Source of the DNA: Qipengyuania sp.
Lineage (GTDB): Bacteria > Pseudomonadota > Alphaproteobacteria > Sphingomonadales > Sphingomonadaceae
Assembly: GCA_019745075.1 (NCBI GenBank)
Contig: JAIETR010000009.1
Span: 1 to 64,000, forward strand
Direction: 5' to 3'
Length of the DNA: 64,000 bases
Both the position numbers and the translations under genes were made by a program. The number at the start of each line of letters is the position of its first letter. Positions within the stretch are counted from its first letter, which is position 1. This document shows positions 36,322 through 46,879 of this stretch, in pieces. A model generated the notes under the pieces. The model did no database searches. It saw only the letters and a program-made list of their open reading frames with translations, and was not told the origin of the DNA.

Positions 36322-37944
36322 TCAGGGAGCCGTGTCGATCGCTTCCCCGCCGCTGGCGATGCCGACCATGCGGCGGGCGATCTCGCGCTCGCCGTTGACC
36401 GTCACGGTCGCTCCGAGCGTCTCCAGATAGGCCGCCTCGGCCGCGCTCTGCGCACGCGCGACGATTTCCAGGCTGGCGTTCGCCGCGCGCGCCTGTTCGA
36501 CGATCTGGCCGGCCTCGAACATGTCCGGGATAGCCACGAACAGCGCCTTGGCCTTGTCGATCTCGGCCCGCGCCAGCACTGCCGGGCTGGCGGCGTTGCC
36601 GATGATGAGAGAGCCGCGCAGCTCTTCGGGCATGGCGATGTCGCGCTCGGCTTCGATCACGGTCAGCTTCTCACCGGCCTTGACCAACTCCGGCCCGACC
36701 TGCGAGCCCACGCGGCCGAACCCGATCAGGACGACATGGCCCGTCAGGGGCGCCGGCGTCGGGGACGGCGTGCCCATCGAATTGATCTCGGGCAGCACGA
36801 AGCGGTCGATCAGCACGAACAGCAGCGGGTTGAGCATGATCGAGAAGATCGCGCCCGCCAGGATCAGGTCGCGCCCGGCCTCGGGCAGGATCTCGAGCCC
36901 CACCCCCAGCGTCGCGAGGATGAAGGAGAACTCGCCGATCTGGGCCAGGCTCGCGGCAATCGTCAGCGCGGTGTGCTTCGAGCGGCCGAAGGCGATCACG
37001 ATCAGGAAGGCGGCCACCGACTTGCCGATCACGATGATCGCCACGGTCGCCGCCAGCGCCAGCGGCGCCTCGATAACGATCGAGGGGTTGAACAGCATCC
37101 CGACCGAGACGAAGAACAGCACCGCGAAGGCATCGCGCAGCGGCAGCGTCTCCTGCGCGGCGCGCTGGCTGAACGGCGATTCGGCCAGGATCATGCCGGC
37201 GAAAAAGGCTCCGAGCGCGAAGGACACGCCGAATAGCTTGGCCGCCCCGAAGGCGACTCCGAGCGCGGTCGCCAGCACGGCGAGGCGGAACAGTTCGCGG
37301 GAGCCGGTATGCGCGATGGTGTGGAGCATCCATGGCACCACGCGCCGCCCGACGATCAGCATGAACGCGGCGAAGGCCCCGACCTTGGCGACGGTGATCA
37401 GCAGCGGGAGGGTAAGATCGCCCCCGCCGGCCATCACCGGAATAAGGACCAGCGCCAGCACCATCACCAGATCCTCGACGATCAGCCAGCCCACCGCGAC
37501 GCGGCCGCGGTCGGTGTCGAGCAGGCGGCGATCCTGCATCGCGCGCAGCAGCACCACGGTGCTGGCGACGGAGAGCGCCAGGCCGAACAGGAAGCCCGCA
37601 CCCAGCGACCAGCCCAGCCAGGCAGCAAGGCCCATGCCCATCGCCAAGGCAGCTCCGATCTGCACCAGCGCGCCGGGGATCGCGACGGCGCGCACCGCCA
37701 GCAGGTCGCGGAACGAGAAATGGAGCCCGACGCCGAACATCAGCAGGATCACCCCAAGTTCCGCGAGCTCGATCGCCAGCGAGGCGTCGCCCACGAAGCC
37801 CGGAGTGAACGGCCCGATCGCGATCCCGGCCAGCAGATAGCCGATCAGCGGCGAGAGCCGCAGGCGCTGGGCAAGGGTGCCGAGAACGAACGCGGCGCCG
37901 AGACCGACCACCATCATCGCGATAAGGGGGGTATCCTGCTCCAT
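36322..37944 (-). CDS. CPA2 cation:proton antiporter with TrkA-N domain (KefC/YbaL type)
   Basis: 540 residues. Twelve or so membrane helices form a sodium/hydrogen exchanger domain (residues about 5-385; L-L-M-F-G-V-G-L-H-F-S-F), then a cytosolic TrkA-N nucleotide-binding domain starts at HVVLIGFGRVGSQVGPEL (about 409-530). Probably potassium/proton antiport, gated by ligand at the TrkA-N part. Ends nine bases after convergent icd. Divergent from a second CPA2 gene. Confidence 0.9.
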   Translation of the reverse strand: MEQDTPLIAMMVVGLGAAFVLGTLAQRLRLSPLIGYLLAGIAIGPFTPGFVGDASLAIELAELGVILLMFGVGLHFSFRDLLAVRAVAIPGALVQIGAALAMGMGLAAWLGWSLGAGFLFGLALSVASTVVLLRAMQDRRLLDTDRGRVAVGWLIVEDLVMVLALVLIPVMAGGGDLTLPLLITVAKVGAFAAFMLIVGRRVVPWMLHTIAHTGSRELFRLAVLATALGVAFGAAKLFGVSFALGAFFAGMILAESPFSQRAAQETLPLRDAFAVLFFVSVGMLFNPSIVIEAPLALAATVAIIVIGKSVAAFLIVIAFGRSKHTALTIAASLAQIGEFSFILATLGVGLEILPEAGRDLILAGAIFSIMLNPLLFVLIDRFVLPEINSMGTPSPTPAPLTGHVVLIGFGRVGSQVGPELVKAGEKLTVIEAERDIAMPEELRGSLIIGNAASPAVLARAEIDKAKALFVAIPDMFEAGQIVEQARAANASLEIVARAQSAAEAAYLETLGATVTVNGEREIARRMVGIASGGEAIDTAP

Positions 37945-38088
37945 CCCGCCTGTTGTAGCGCAGCAGGCACGCCGGGGAAAGCCGCATCGGACCTCGGCGG
38001 CGCTTTTGTGAGTGACAAGCCTGCCGGTTGCGGCAAGAGTCCGGCCTCGCGCCGGGCGCCGGTAGGCCCGCGTTTCTCGAGGGTTTGC

Positions 38089-39858
38089 ATGACGTCAGCG
38101 GAGTTCGGCGCCGGGTTCAAGGACGGGATGGTGATCCTGGGCGCGGCCGGAATCGTGATCCCGCTGTTCGCGCGCATCCGCATCACCCCGGTGATCGGCT
38201 TCATCCTGATCGGGGTGGCGGTCGGGCCGTTCGGTCTCGGCCGCCTCGTGGCCGACTTGCCGTGGCTCGGCTACATGACCATCGCCGATCCTGCGGCGCT
38301 AGCGCCCTTCGCCGAATTCGGCATCATCCTGCTGCTGTTCGGGATCGGACTGGAGCTATCGTTCAAGCGGCTCGCCGCCATGCGCCACGAGATCTTTCGG
38401 CTCGGTCCGATGGAGCTGTTCGGAGCGGCGGCGTTGATCGCGCTCGGTCTGGTTGGGCTTGGCAATTCACCGGCGACCGCGCTCGCGCTGGGGCTGGCGC
38501 TCGCCTTATCCTCGACCGCGCTCGTGCTGCGCATTTCCGATCACAAGACCCCTGTCGGCCGCGCCGCGCTCGGCACGCTGCTGTTCGAGGACATCGCGAT
38601 CGTCCCCATCGTGTTCCTGCTTGGCGCGATGGGAAGCGGGGGGACGGAAAGCGACGGTGGCGGCTTCCTTTCGACCCTGCTGTGGGGTTCGGTTGTGATG
38701 GTCGGGCTGATCGGCGCCGGGCGCTACCTGCTGCCGCCGCTGTTCTCCCAGGCGGCGCGCACCAAAAGCCCCGAGCTGTTCCTCGCCGCCAGCCTCATCG
38801 TCGTCATCGCCGCATCGCTCGCGACCTCGGCCGTGGGGCTTTCGCCCATCGTCGGCGCGCTGGTGTCCGGCCTGATGATCGCGGAGACCGACTATCACTC
38901 CGAAGTCGAGAGCATGATCGAGCCGTTCCGGGGACTCGCGCTCGGCGTATTCCTGATCACGGTCGGCATGGCGCTCGACCTTGCCGTGCTGTGGGCGCGG
39001 CTGGGCGAGGTGCTGGTGGCGCTGGCCTTGGTGCTGGTGGTCAAGGCGGCCGTGACCACGCTCATGCTGCGGCTCGGCGGCCTGCGCTGGGGCAATGCGA
39101 CCGAGGCGGGCATCCTCTTGTCCAGCCCTTCGGAAACCACGCTGATCGTGCTCGCCAGCGCGCTCGCGGTCGGCCTGATCGTTCCCGACGCCGCCGGATT
39201 CTGGCAGATGGTGACCGCGCTCGGGCTGACGATCACGCCCGTTCTGGCGGCCTTTGGCCGTTGGCTGTCGCGGCGGGTCGAGCAGGGCTCCACCAACGAG
39301 CGGAGCGAGAGTTTCGGAGACGGCGACGGTGCTCGCGTGCTCGTGATCGGCGGCGGGCGTGTCGGGCGGCTGGTCGCCGACATGCTGAGAACGCACGGCA
39401 AGCCCTACCAGATCGTCGAAAGCGACGACGACATCGTGCGCGCCCTGCGCCGTGACGGCTACCGCGCGGCGTTTGGCGACGCCGCGAGACCCGATGCGCT
39501 CGAGCGAATGGGCGCGGGCGAGGCCGCCGCGGTGGTGCTCACGATGGATGTGCCGGTCGCGGCGCGGCGGGTGGTGCACCAGCTCCGCCGGGCGCATCCC
39601 GAGCTGCTGATCGTCGCCCGCGCGCGCGACGTGGCCCATGCCGCCGAACTCTATCGCGCCGGGGCCAGCCATGCGGTGCCCGAAACGCTCGAAAGCTCGC
39701 TGCAACTGAGCGAGGCGGTGCTGGTCGACATCGGGGTGGCGATGGGCCCGGTGATCGCCTCGATCCACGAGAAGCGCGACGAGTTCCGCGCGGAGATCGA
39801 GCGCGAGGGGGCGCTGGATTACCGGCCCAAGCTGCGATCGGGCACTCTCGGGGGATAG
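38089..39858 (+). CDS. CPA2 cation:proton antiporter with TrkA-N domain (KefB type)
   Basis: 589 residues. Membrane exchanger domain (FGIILLLFGIGLELSF) followed by a TrkA-N domain beginning V-L-V-I-G-G-G-R-V-G at about residue 420, and a C-terminal tail. It differs strongly from the neighbouring antiporter, so the pair is not a recent duplication. The start ATG at 38089 is preceded by GAGGG. The 144-base gap to the divergent antiporter holds both promoters. Confidence 0.9.
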   Translation: MTSAEFGAGFKDGMVILGAAGIVIPLFARIRITPVIGFILIGVAVGPFGLGRLVADLPWLGYMTIADPAALAPFAEFGIILLLFGIGLELSFKRLAAMRHEIFRLGPMELFGAAALIALGLVGLGNSPATALALGLALALSSTALVLRISDHKTPVGRAALGTLLFEDIAIVPIVFLLGAMGSGGTESDGGGFLSTLLWGSVVMVGLIGAGRYLLPPLFSQAARTKSPELFLAASLIVVIAASLATSAVGLSPIVGALVSGLMIAETDYHSEVESMIEPFRGLALGVFLITVGMALDLAVLWARLGEVLVALALVLVVKAAVTTLMLRLGGLRWGNATEAGILLSSPSETTLIVLASALAVGLIVPDAAGFWQMVTALGLTITPVLAAFGRWLSRRVEQGSTNERSESFGDGDGARVLVIGGGRVGRLVADMLRTHGKPYQIVESDDDIVRALRRDGYRAAFGDAARPDALERMGAGEAAAVVLTMDVPVAARRVVHQLRRAHPELLIVARARDVAHAAELYRAGASHAVPETLESSLQLSEAVLVDIGVAMGPVIASIHEKRDEFRAEIEREGALDYRPKLRSGTLGG

Positions 39859-39888
39859 GCGCGTTGATCACGCGAAGGAGATTTTCGC

Positions 39889-40056
39889 ATGGCCGACCAC
39901 CCCGGCAAGCAGACCCCCGACAAGCAAAAGTTCGCTCCGAAGAACGTGACCGCCGACCCCAAGGCGAACGACGACCACCGCGCCGACCTGAAGGGCCGCG
40001 ATCTGCCGCGCGGCAGCGAAGTCGAGACGCGCGAGGCGAGCGGCGGTCGCGGCTGA
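39889..40056 (+). CDS. Hydrophilic 55-residue protein
   Basis: MADHPGKQTPDKQKFAPKNV begins a protein rich in Asp, Lys, Arg and Gly, without hydrophobic segments, ending GRG. GAAGGAG lies 8 bases before the ATG, a near-perfect ribosome binding site, which supports translation. The function is unknown; a disordered stress or nucleic-acid related peptide is possible. It lies between the KefB-type gene and the convergent alaS. Confidence 0.7.
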   Translation: MADHPGKQTPDKQKFAPKNVTADPKANDDHRADLKGRDLPRGSEVETREASGGRG

Positions 40057-40066
40057 TCGCGGCGGC

Positions 40067-42733
<2,667 letters not shown>

Positions 42734-42779
42734 GGCTGCCAGTTAGGTTATGCTGCGCTGCGTCACAAGCGGGCACGCG

Positions 42780-43604
42780 CTACGGCGCGCGGGCGGTGAC
42801 GATCCACGCGGCGGCGGGCATGGTGACCTGGCTGGCGCGATGGTGCGCCGCGATCATGCCGCGCAGGCGATCGAGCGCCGCGGGGCGCCCATCCGCGGGC
42901 ATTTCGCGCAAGGCTCGGGCGGCGGGGCCGATCCGCTGGAAATAGGAGAGCGCCTCTTCCACCGCGCCTTCGCCTTCGCCCGCGATCATCGCGTAATCGA
43001 GCGGCTCGAAGGCCACCTCGGTCCAGCCCGCCGCGCCCAGTATGCCGGCGACCCGGTCGCGTTCGGCGAAGGCGAAGGGGCCTGGCGCGTCGGGGGCGGC
43101 CGCCGACGGCGGCAGAGCCAGCGCGGCGTCGAGCGCACCGGCCCAGGCATTGTCGGCGCGCGCACGGAAACAGGAAAAGCGCAGCGTCGCGCCTGGAGCG
43201 CATTGGGCGCGCAGATGGGCGAAGGCGCCCGGCGGATCGGCGAAGAACATCACGCCGTGGCGTGAAACGAGCAGATCGAGCGCCTCGCCCGAGGCGGCTT
43301 GCCATTGCGCCGCGTCGCATTCGGCGAAGCGCGCGTTGGGAAGGTGCGCGCAGCGCGCGCGCGCGACCGCGAGGAGTTCGGCGGAGATGTCGAGCCCCGT
43401 CACCCGCGCCCGCGGATGCGCGGCGGCGAGACGCTCGACCAGCTCGCCCGCGCCGCAGCCGATGTCGAGCGCCCGGGCGAAGCCGCCGATGGCCGCGGGA
43501 TCGAGCAGCCGATCGGTGAGCGCGCCGAAGCTGCGGTCGGTGCGCCGCCACTCCCGTGCCCAGGCGGTGCCGACCGGGCCGGTCCATTCGCTGCTGTCGG
43601 TCAT
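42780..43604 (-). CDS. Class I SAM-dependent methyltransferase
   Basis: 274 residues. Motif I is ALDIGCGAGELVERLAAAHP (about residues 46-65); D at the end of the next strand is in VTGLDIS. The middle region L-L-V-S-R-H-G-V-M-F-F fits small-molecule methyltransferases. The substrate is not evident. Start ATG at 43604, four bases after the end of the GST gene, so the two are co-transcribed. Confidence 0.85.
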   Translation of the reverse strand: MTDSSEWTGPVGTAWAREWRRTDRSFGALTDRLLDPAAIGGFARALDIGCGAGELVERLAAAHPRARVTGLDISAELLAVARARCAHLPNARFAECDAAQWQAASGEALDLLVSRHGVMFFADPPGAFAHLRAQCAPGATLRFSCFRARADNAWAGALDAALALPPSAAAPDAPGPFAFAERDRVAGILGAAGWTEVAFEPLDYAMIAGEGEGAVEEALSYFQRIGPAARALREMPADGRPAALDRLRGMIAAHHRASQVTMPAAAWIVTARAP

Positions 43605-43608
43605 TCGT

Positions 43609-44232
43609 CTACCATCCAAAATAGGGACCGCCGCGCTCGCGCGCGCGCTTCCACGCAGGACGCGCGTGGACGGCCGCGACGAAGGCGGCGAGCCGGGGCG
43701 CGCGGTCGGCGAAACCCTGCATGACCGCGATTTCGGCGGGGAAGCTCATCATCGCGTCGGCGGCGGTCCAGTCGTCGCCGACGAAATGGAGCGAGGGGCG
43801 GATGTTGTCCTCGGCGAAGGCGACATGGGCGGCGAGTTGCTCCTCGATGCGCGGGGCGAGCGCCGCCCCTGCCTCGCCGAGCCGCGCGGTGTAGAGCTTG
43901 AGCATGACCGGCACGAAGAACGAGCTCTCGCCGAACTGCATCCATTCGAGGTGGCGGACATGGTCCCCGGTTATGGGATCGGGCAGCCAGCTGGCGCCGC
44001 CGTGGCGCTCGCACAGATATTGAATGATCGCGCCGCTTTCGGCGACCCTGAGCCCATCGTCAAAGATCAGCGGGGACTTGCCGAGCGGATGCGCCTGCCT
44101 GAGCTCGGGCGGGGCGAGATTGGTGACGGCATCGCGCCGGTAGGGGACGATCTCGTAATCCGCTCCCAGCTCCTCGAGCAGCCAGAGGATGCGCTGCGAG
44201 CGGCTGTTGTCGAGGTGGTGGACGGTAATCAT
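43609..44232 (-). CDS. Glutathione S-transferase family protein
   Basis: 207 residues. Thioredoxin-like N-terminal domain with LDNSRSQRILWLLEELG (glutathione-binding S11 region), then L-G-K-S-P-L-I and the A-E-S-G-A-I-I-Q-Y-L box; all-helical C-terminal domain with DDWTAADAMMSFP. The type is that of yeast GST1/bacterial GstA relatives. Substrate unknown. Start ATG at 44232. Confidence 0.92.
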   Translation of the reverse strand: MITVHHLDNSRSQRILWLLEELGADYEIVPYRRDAVTNLAPPELRQAHPLGKSPLIFDDGLRVAESGAIIQYLCERHGGASWLPDPITGDHVRHLEWMQFGESSFFVPVMLKLYTARLGEAGAALAPRIEEQLAAHVAFAEDNIRPSLHFVGDDWTAADAMMSFPAEIAVMQGFADRAPRLAAFVAAVHARPAWKRARERGGPYFGW

Positions 44233-44623
44233 CGGCGTCTCCCGGCGGCGCGAATCGCGTCAAAGGCTACACAAAGGAGACACCTACCACAGCCGCGACT
44301 GCTGTCCCGCGCGCCGCCATCGATCCGCTCGAAAGGCAAAGAGCCGGCGCGAGCTGCGGGAGCGACCCGTAAATCTCGCGCCGGCCGTGAAGCGGGCGGT
44401 TCGTCCCCGGAGCGGTTTGGGACAGGTCGGGGGAAGGCCGGGGTGTGGCCGGACGATCCGCCTTGCTTCAGTGCCCTTTGGCCTCGCGGAGCCTGGCGAG
44501 ACTGCGCTCGGCGCCCGGGCGGGTATTCTTTCTGGCGTTCCTCGGCCCTGTCGGGCCTCCGGGGCGGCCGTTCGCCTAGCGGAACCCTGCGGGTTCCGTT
44601 TGGCGGGTCATCTATTGCTCGCT
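44233..44623. other. 391-base non-coding stretch between recA and the GST gene
   Basis: No convincing gene in either strand. It holds the hairpin CGGAACCC/GGGTTCCG next to recA, a GGCCC-TGTC-GGGCC hairpin at 44544-44557 and a GC-rich inner part. The GST promoter must lie in its left part (ACAAAGGAGACA near 44280 contains a good purine run on the + strand, not in GST orientation). Part of it may be an interspersed repeat; I could not confirm this. Confidence 0.5.
44580..44598 (-). terminator. Hairpin after recA
   Basis: Stem CGGAACCC/GGGTTCCG with a three-base loop, 26-44 bases after the recA stop codon. There is no U run in the recA direction, so it may act as an mRNA end-stabiliser or a non-canonical terminator. 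Confidence 0.55.
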
Positions 44624-45694
44624 CTACTCGCCGTCGTCGTCGGCCCCAGAGCCGGTCATCATCTCCTCGGCGACCTTCTCGGTGCGCTGGCGGATAGCGG
44701 CCTCGAGCCGGTCGGACATCTCGGGATTGTCCTTGAGGTATTGCTTGGCGTTCTCGCGGCCCTGGCCGATGCGGACGCTGTCGTAGCTGAACCACGAACC
44801 CGACTTCTCGACGATCCCGGCCTTGACGCCCAAATCGAGGATCTCGCCGATCTTGGAGATGCCCTCGCCGTACATGATGTCGAACTCGACCTGCTTGAAC
44901 GGCGGCGCGACCTTGTTCTTGACCACTTTCACCCGAGTGGTGTTGCCGATGATGTCGTCGCGGTCCTTGATCTGGCCGGTGCGGCGGATGTCGAGCCGGA
45001 CCGAAGCGTAGAACTTGAGGGCATTGCCGCCGGTCGTGGTCTCCGGATTGCCGTACATCACCCCGATCTTCATGCGCAGCTGGTTGATGAAAATCACCAT
45101 GCACTTCGAGCGGGCGATCGAGCCGGTGAGCTTGCGCAGCGACTGCGACATCAGGCGCGCCTGGAGGCCGACGTGGCTGTCGCCCATCTCGCCTTCGATC
45201 TCGGCCCGCGGCACCAGCGCGGCGACCGAGTCCACCACCAGCACGTCGATCGCGTTCGAGCGCACCAGCGTGTCCACGATCTCGAGCGCCTGCTCGCCGG
45301 TGTCGGGCTGCGACACGATCAGCTCGTCGATGTTCACGCCCAGCTTCCTGGCATAGACCGGGTCGAGCGCGTGCTCGGCATCGACGAAGGCGACCGTGCC
45401 GCCGTTCTTCTGACACTCGGCCAGCACATGCAGCGCCAGCGTGGTCTTGCCCGAACTCTCGGGCCCGTAAACTTCGATAACGCGGCCCTTCGGCAGCCCG
45501 CCCACGCCGAGCGCGATGTCGAGCCCGAGCGAGCCGGTCGAGATCGTCTCGACCTGCATGGTCTCTTTCTGGCCCAGCTTCATCGCCGAACCCTTGCCGA
45601 ACGCGCGGTCGATCTGCGCGAGCGCGGCGTCCAATGCCTTCTGACGGTCCGTGTCCACTTCCCTGCCTTCTACCAGCTTCAGATTGGCCGCCAT
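44624..45694 (-). CDS. recA: Recombinase A
   Basis: 356 residues. Walker A is GPESSGKTT; the L2 region [19 protein letters not shown] is canonical and the tail is acidic (ADDDGE). Forms filaments on single-stranded DNA and promotes LexA cleavage. Start ATG at 45694 with GGAGGAG eight bases upstream. A GTTC-N7-GTTC SOS box lies 77 bases upstream. The gene is separated from cckA by two decayed genes and a palindromic repeat. Confidence 0.98.
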   Translation of the reverse strand: MAANLKLVEGREVDTDRQKALDAALAQIDRAFGKGSAMKLGQKETMQVETISTGSLGLDIALGVGGLPKGRVIEVYGPESSGKTTLALHVLAECQKNGGTVAFVDAEHALDPVYARKLGVNIDELIVSQPDTGEQALEIVDTLVRSNAIDVLVVDSVAALVPRAEIEGEMGDSHVGLQARLMSQSLRKLTGSIARSKCMVIFINQLRMKIGVMYGNPETTTGGNALKFYASVRLDIRRTGQIKDRDDIIGNTTRVKVVKNKVAPPFKQVEFDIMYGEGISKIGEILDLGVKAGIVEKSGSWFSYDSVRIGQGRENAKQYLKDNPEMSDRLEAAIRQRTEKVAEEMMTGSGADDDGE

Positions 45695-45770
45695 GGCTTA
45701 TGCTCCTCCGGTTGGCGAGAGTCCCCAAACGACTCTTCAACAGGAGCTGTGTAGCCCTTTTGTTCTTGGG

Positions 45771-45785
45771 GAACAAGAGGAGAAC
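45771..45785 (-). promoter_or_regulatory. LexA (SOS) box of recA
   Basis: In the recA direction the sequence reads GTTC-TCCTCTT-GTTC, an exact GTTC-N7-GTTC direct repeat, the alphaproteobacterial SOS operator. It lies 77-91 bases before the recA start codon. Confidence 0.85.
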
Positions 45786-45832
45786 GAACTTTATTTTGGA
45801 GACCTGCTCGTTGGGCAGGGATCGGAAGCTTT

Positions 45833-46039
45833 TTTGTTCACACAAAGACACGAAGACCACGAAGGGGTTCCGCCAGCGGCGCAGCTGCAAGCAGGAAAGT
45901 GCTTTGCGCAGAGGACGCAGGGAAAAGAAGGTCGCAGAGAGATTGGCTCTTCTCCGCGGCCTCTGCTTCCTCTGCGCGCTCTGCGCGAAACAAATTGCCT
46001 GCGGCGCAGGGGCCCTCTTCGTGTCTTCGTGTGAACAAA
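45833..46039. repeat. 207-bp element with terminal inverted repeats
   Basis: Left end TTTGTTCACACAAAGACACG, continuing AAGA; right end TCTTCGTGTCTTCGTGTGAACAAA read as its complement differs at one position in the first 24. The inside has further complementary stretches (GCGCAGAGG and CCTCTGCGC; CGCAGAGAG with CTCTTCTCC). It encodes nothing convincing and lies between the recA promoter and a pseudogene. The form is that of a small non-autonomous interspersed element. Confidence 0.75.
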
Positions 46040-46064
46040 CCGGCAAGCCGCGCCTTTTGCGAGT

Positions 46065-46727
46065 TCAGTCCGGCGTGCGGCGCACCCTCCAGGTGAACCG
46101 CTTGCGGCTGTTGGCCGGCAAGCGCTGCTCGACGATCCATTGCCCGTCCTTGATCCGCGCCCCGCGCACGCCCGACAGTTGCCACTCGCCGCTCCAGCCG
46201 AGGCGGAAGCGCACCGTCACCGGCACCGGATTGGCGTTGCTCGCCTCGGCCGAGAGCGTCGCCCAGCGCTTGCCCTCCTCGTCCGGCTCGCTGCCGGCGG
46301 CGCGCGCAGCCGGCGAAGACCTGTGCGCTGGGCGCGAGCGCCAGTTCGACCTCCTCCCCCTTGGCGAAGTCCCGCAGTCGGGTTTCGGCGACGAGCTGGT
46401 CGCCAGAACTCGCCGGCTCGTAGAGCGTCAGCCCGCCATTGGGCAGCGCCGCGCCCAGCCCGCGCCGTTCGCTGTTTTCGCTGGCGAACAGGATGCGCGC
46501 CGGTTGCGGAGCTTTTGCGGGGCGGAGATATCGAGGGTTGCGCGGTCTTGGGCGTGGAGCGGGCTGGCGCCTGCCAGAGTGGCGAGAATGGCGAGCGGAG
46601 CCCGTCCAAGCCAACCCCTCTCCCCTTGCGGGAGAGGGGAGGCGGCGCCAGCCGCCGCTGGCGCGGCGGACCCCTCTCCCAACCCTCTCCCACAGGGGGA
46701 GAGGGCTTTGACCAGGCGGCCAATCAT
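46065..46727 (-). pseudogene. Decayed DUF4139-type gene with an inserted palindromic element
   Basis: From the ATG at 46727 a signal peptide is encoded (M-I-G-R-L, later L-A-I-L-A-T-L-A-G-A-S-P-L-H-A-Q) but it is split by a palindromic element coding LSPCGRG and PLPQGERG. The frame then changes: ARILFASENSERRGLG and LTLYEPASSGDQLVAETRLR, the DUF4139 core, are in a second frame (about 46535-46310), and the end WATLSAEASNANPVPVTVRF to WRVRRTPD-stop returns to the first. The 250-350 residues usual between signal peptide and core are missing. So: one deletion, at least two frameshifts and one insertion. Confidence 0.75.
46613..46712. repeat. Palindromic element in the signal-peptide region of the pseudogene
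   Basis: Two hairpins: CCCCTCTCCC-CTTGC-GGGAGAGGGG on the left and CCCTCTCCC-ACAGG-GGGAGAGGG on the right, with a GC-rich palindromic centre (GGCGCCAGCCGCCGCTGGCGC). It is related in style to the element at 11.8 kb. It keeps the signal-peptide frame open. Confidence 0.7.
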
Positions 46728-46738
46728 GCCATTCCGCC

Positions 46739-46857
46739 TTAGTACCGCGTCTCGAACACGACCGTGACCGTGCGCTTGCCGTTGGCGGGCACGCTCACCG
46801 TCCATTCGCGGCGGTCGGCTTCCTGCGCCAGCGCCGAAATCCCTGTCCGTCCCTCAT
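46739..46857 (-). pseudogene. Remnant of a second DUF4139-type gene
   Basis: An ATG at 46857 with AAGGGGAG before it begins M-R-D-G-Q-G-F, but after 20 codons this frame stops. Another frame in the same stretch encodes S-A-L-A-Q-E-A-D-R-R-E-W-T-V-S-V-P-A-N-G, then KRTVTVVFETRY and a TAA, the normal C-terminus of a DUF4139 protein. So the start and the end of a gene of about 1.5 kb seem joined by a large deletion. It lies 22 bases after cckA. Confidence 0.65.
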
Positions 46858-46879
46858 GCGATTCTCCCCTTTTGCCGGC

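Noticed and set aside
36322-39858. Recent duplication of antiporter genes
   Set aside because: Both are CPA2 with TrkA-N domains, but their protein sequences differ along the whole length and they are divergent, so a recent duplication is not supported.
44233-44623. Structured RNA gene (RNase P, tmRNA or SRP RNA) between recA and the GST gene
   Set aside because: Several hairpins exist, but none of the conserved core sequences of these RNAs is present.
45838-46614. Protein-coding frame across the 207-bp repeat and pseudogene
   Set aside because: Only the middle part resembles a protein family; the ends are repeat DNA read by chance.
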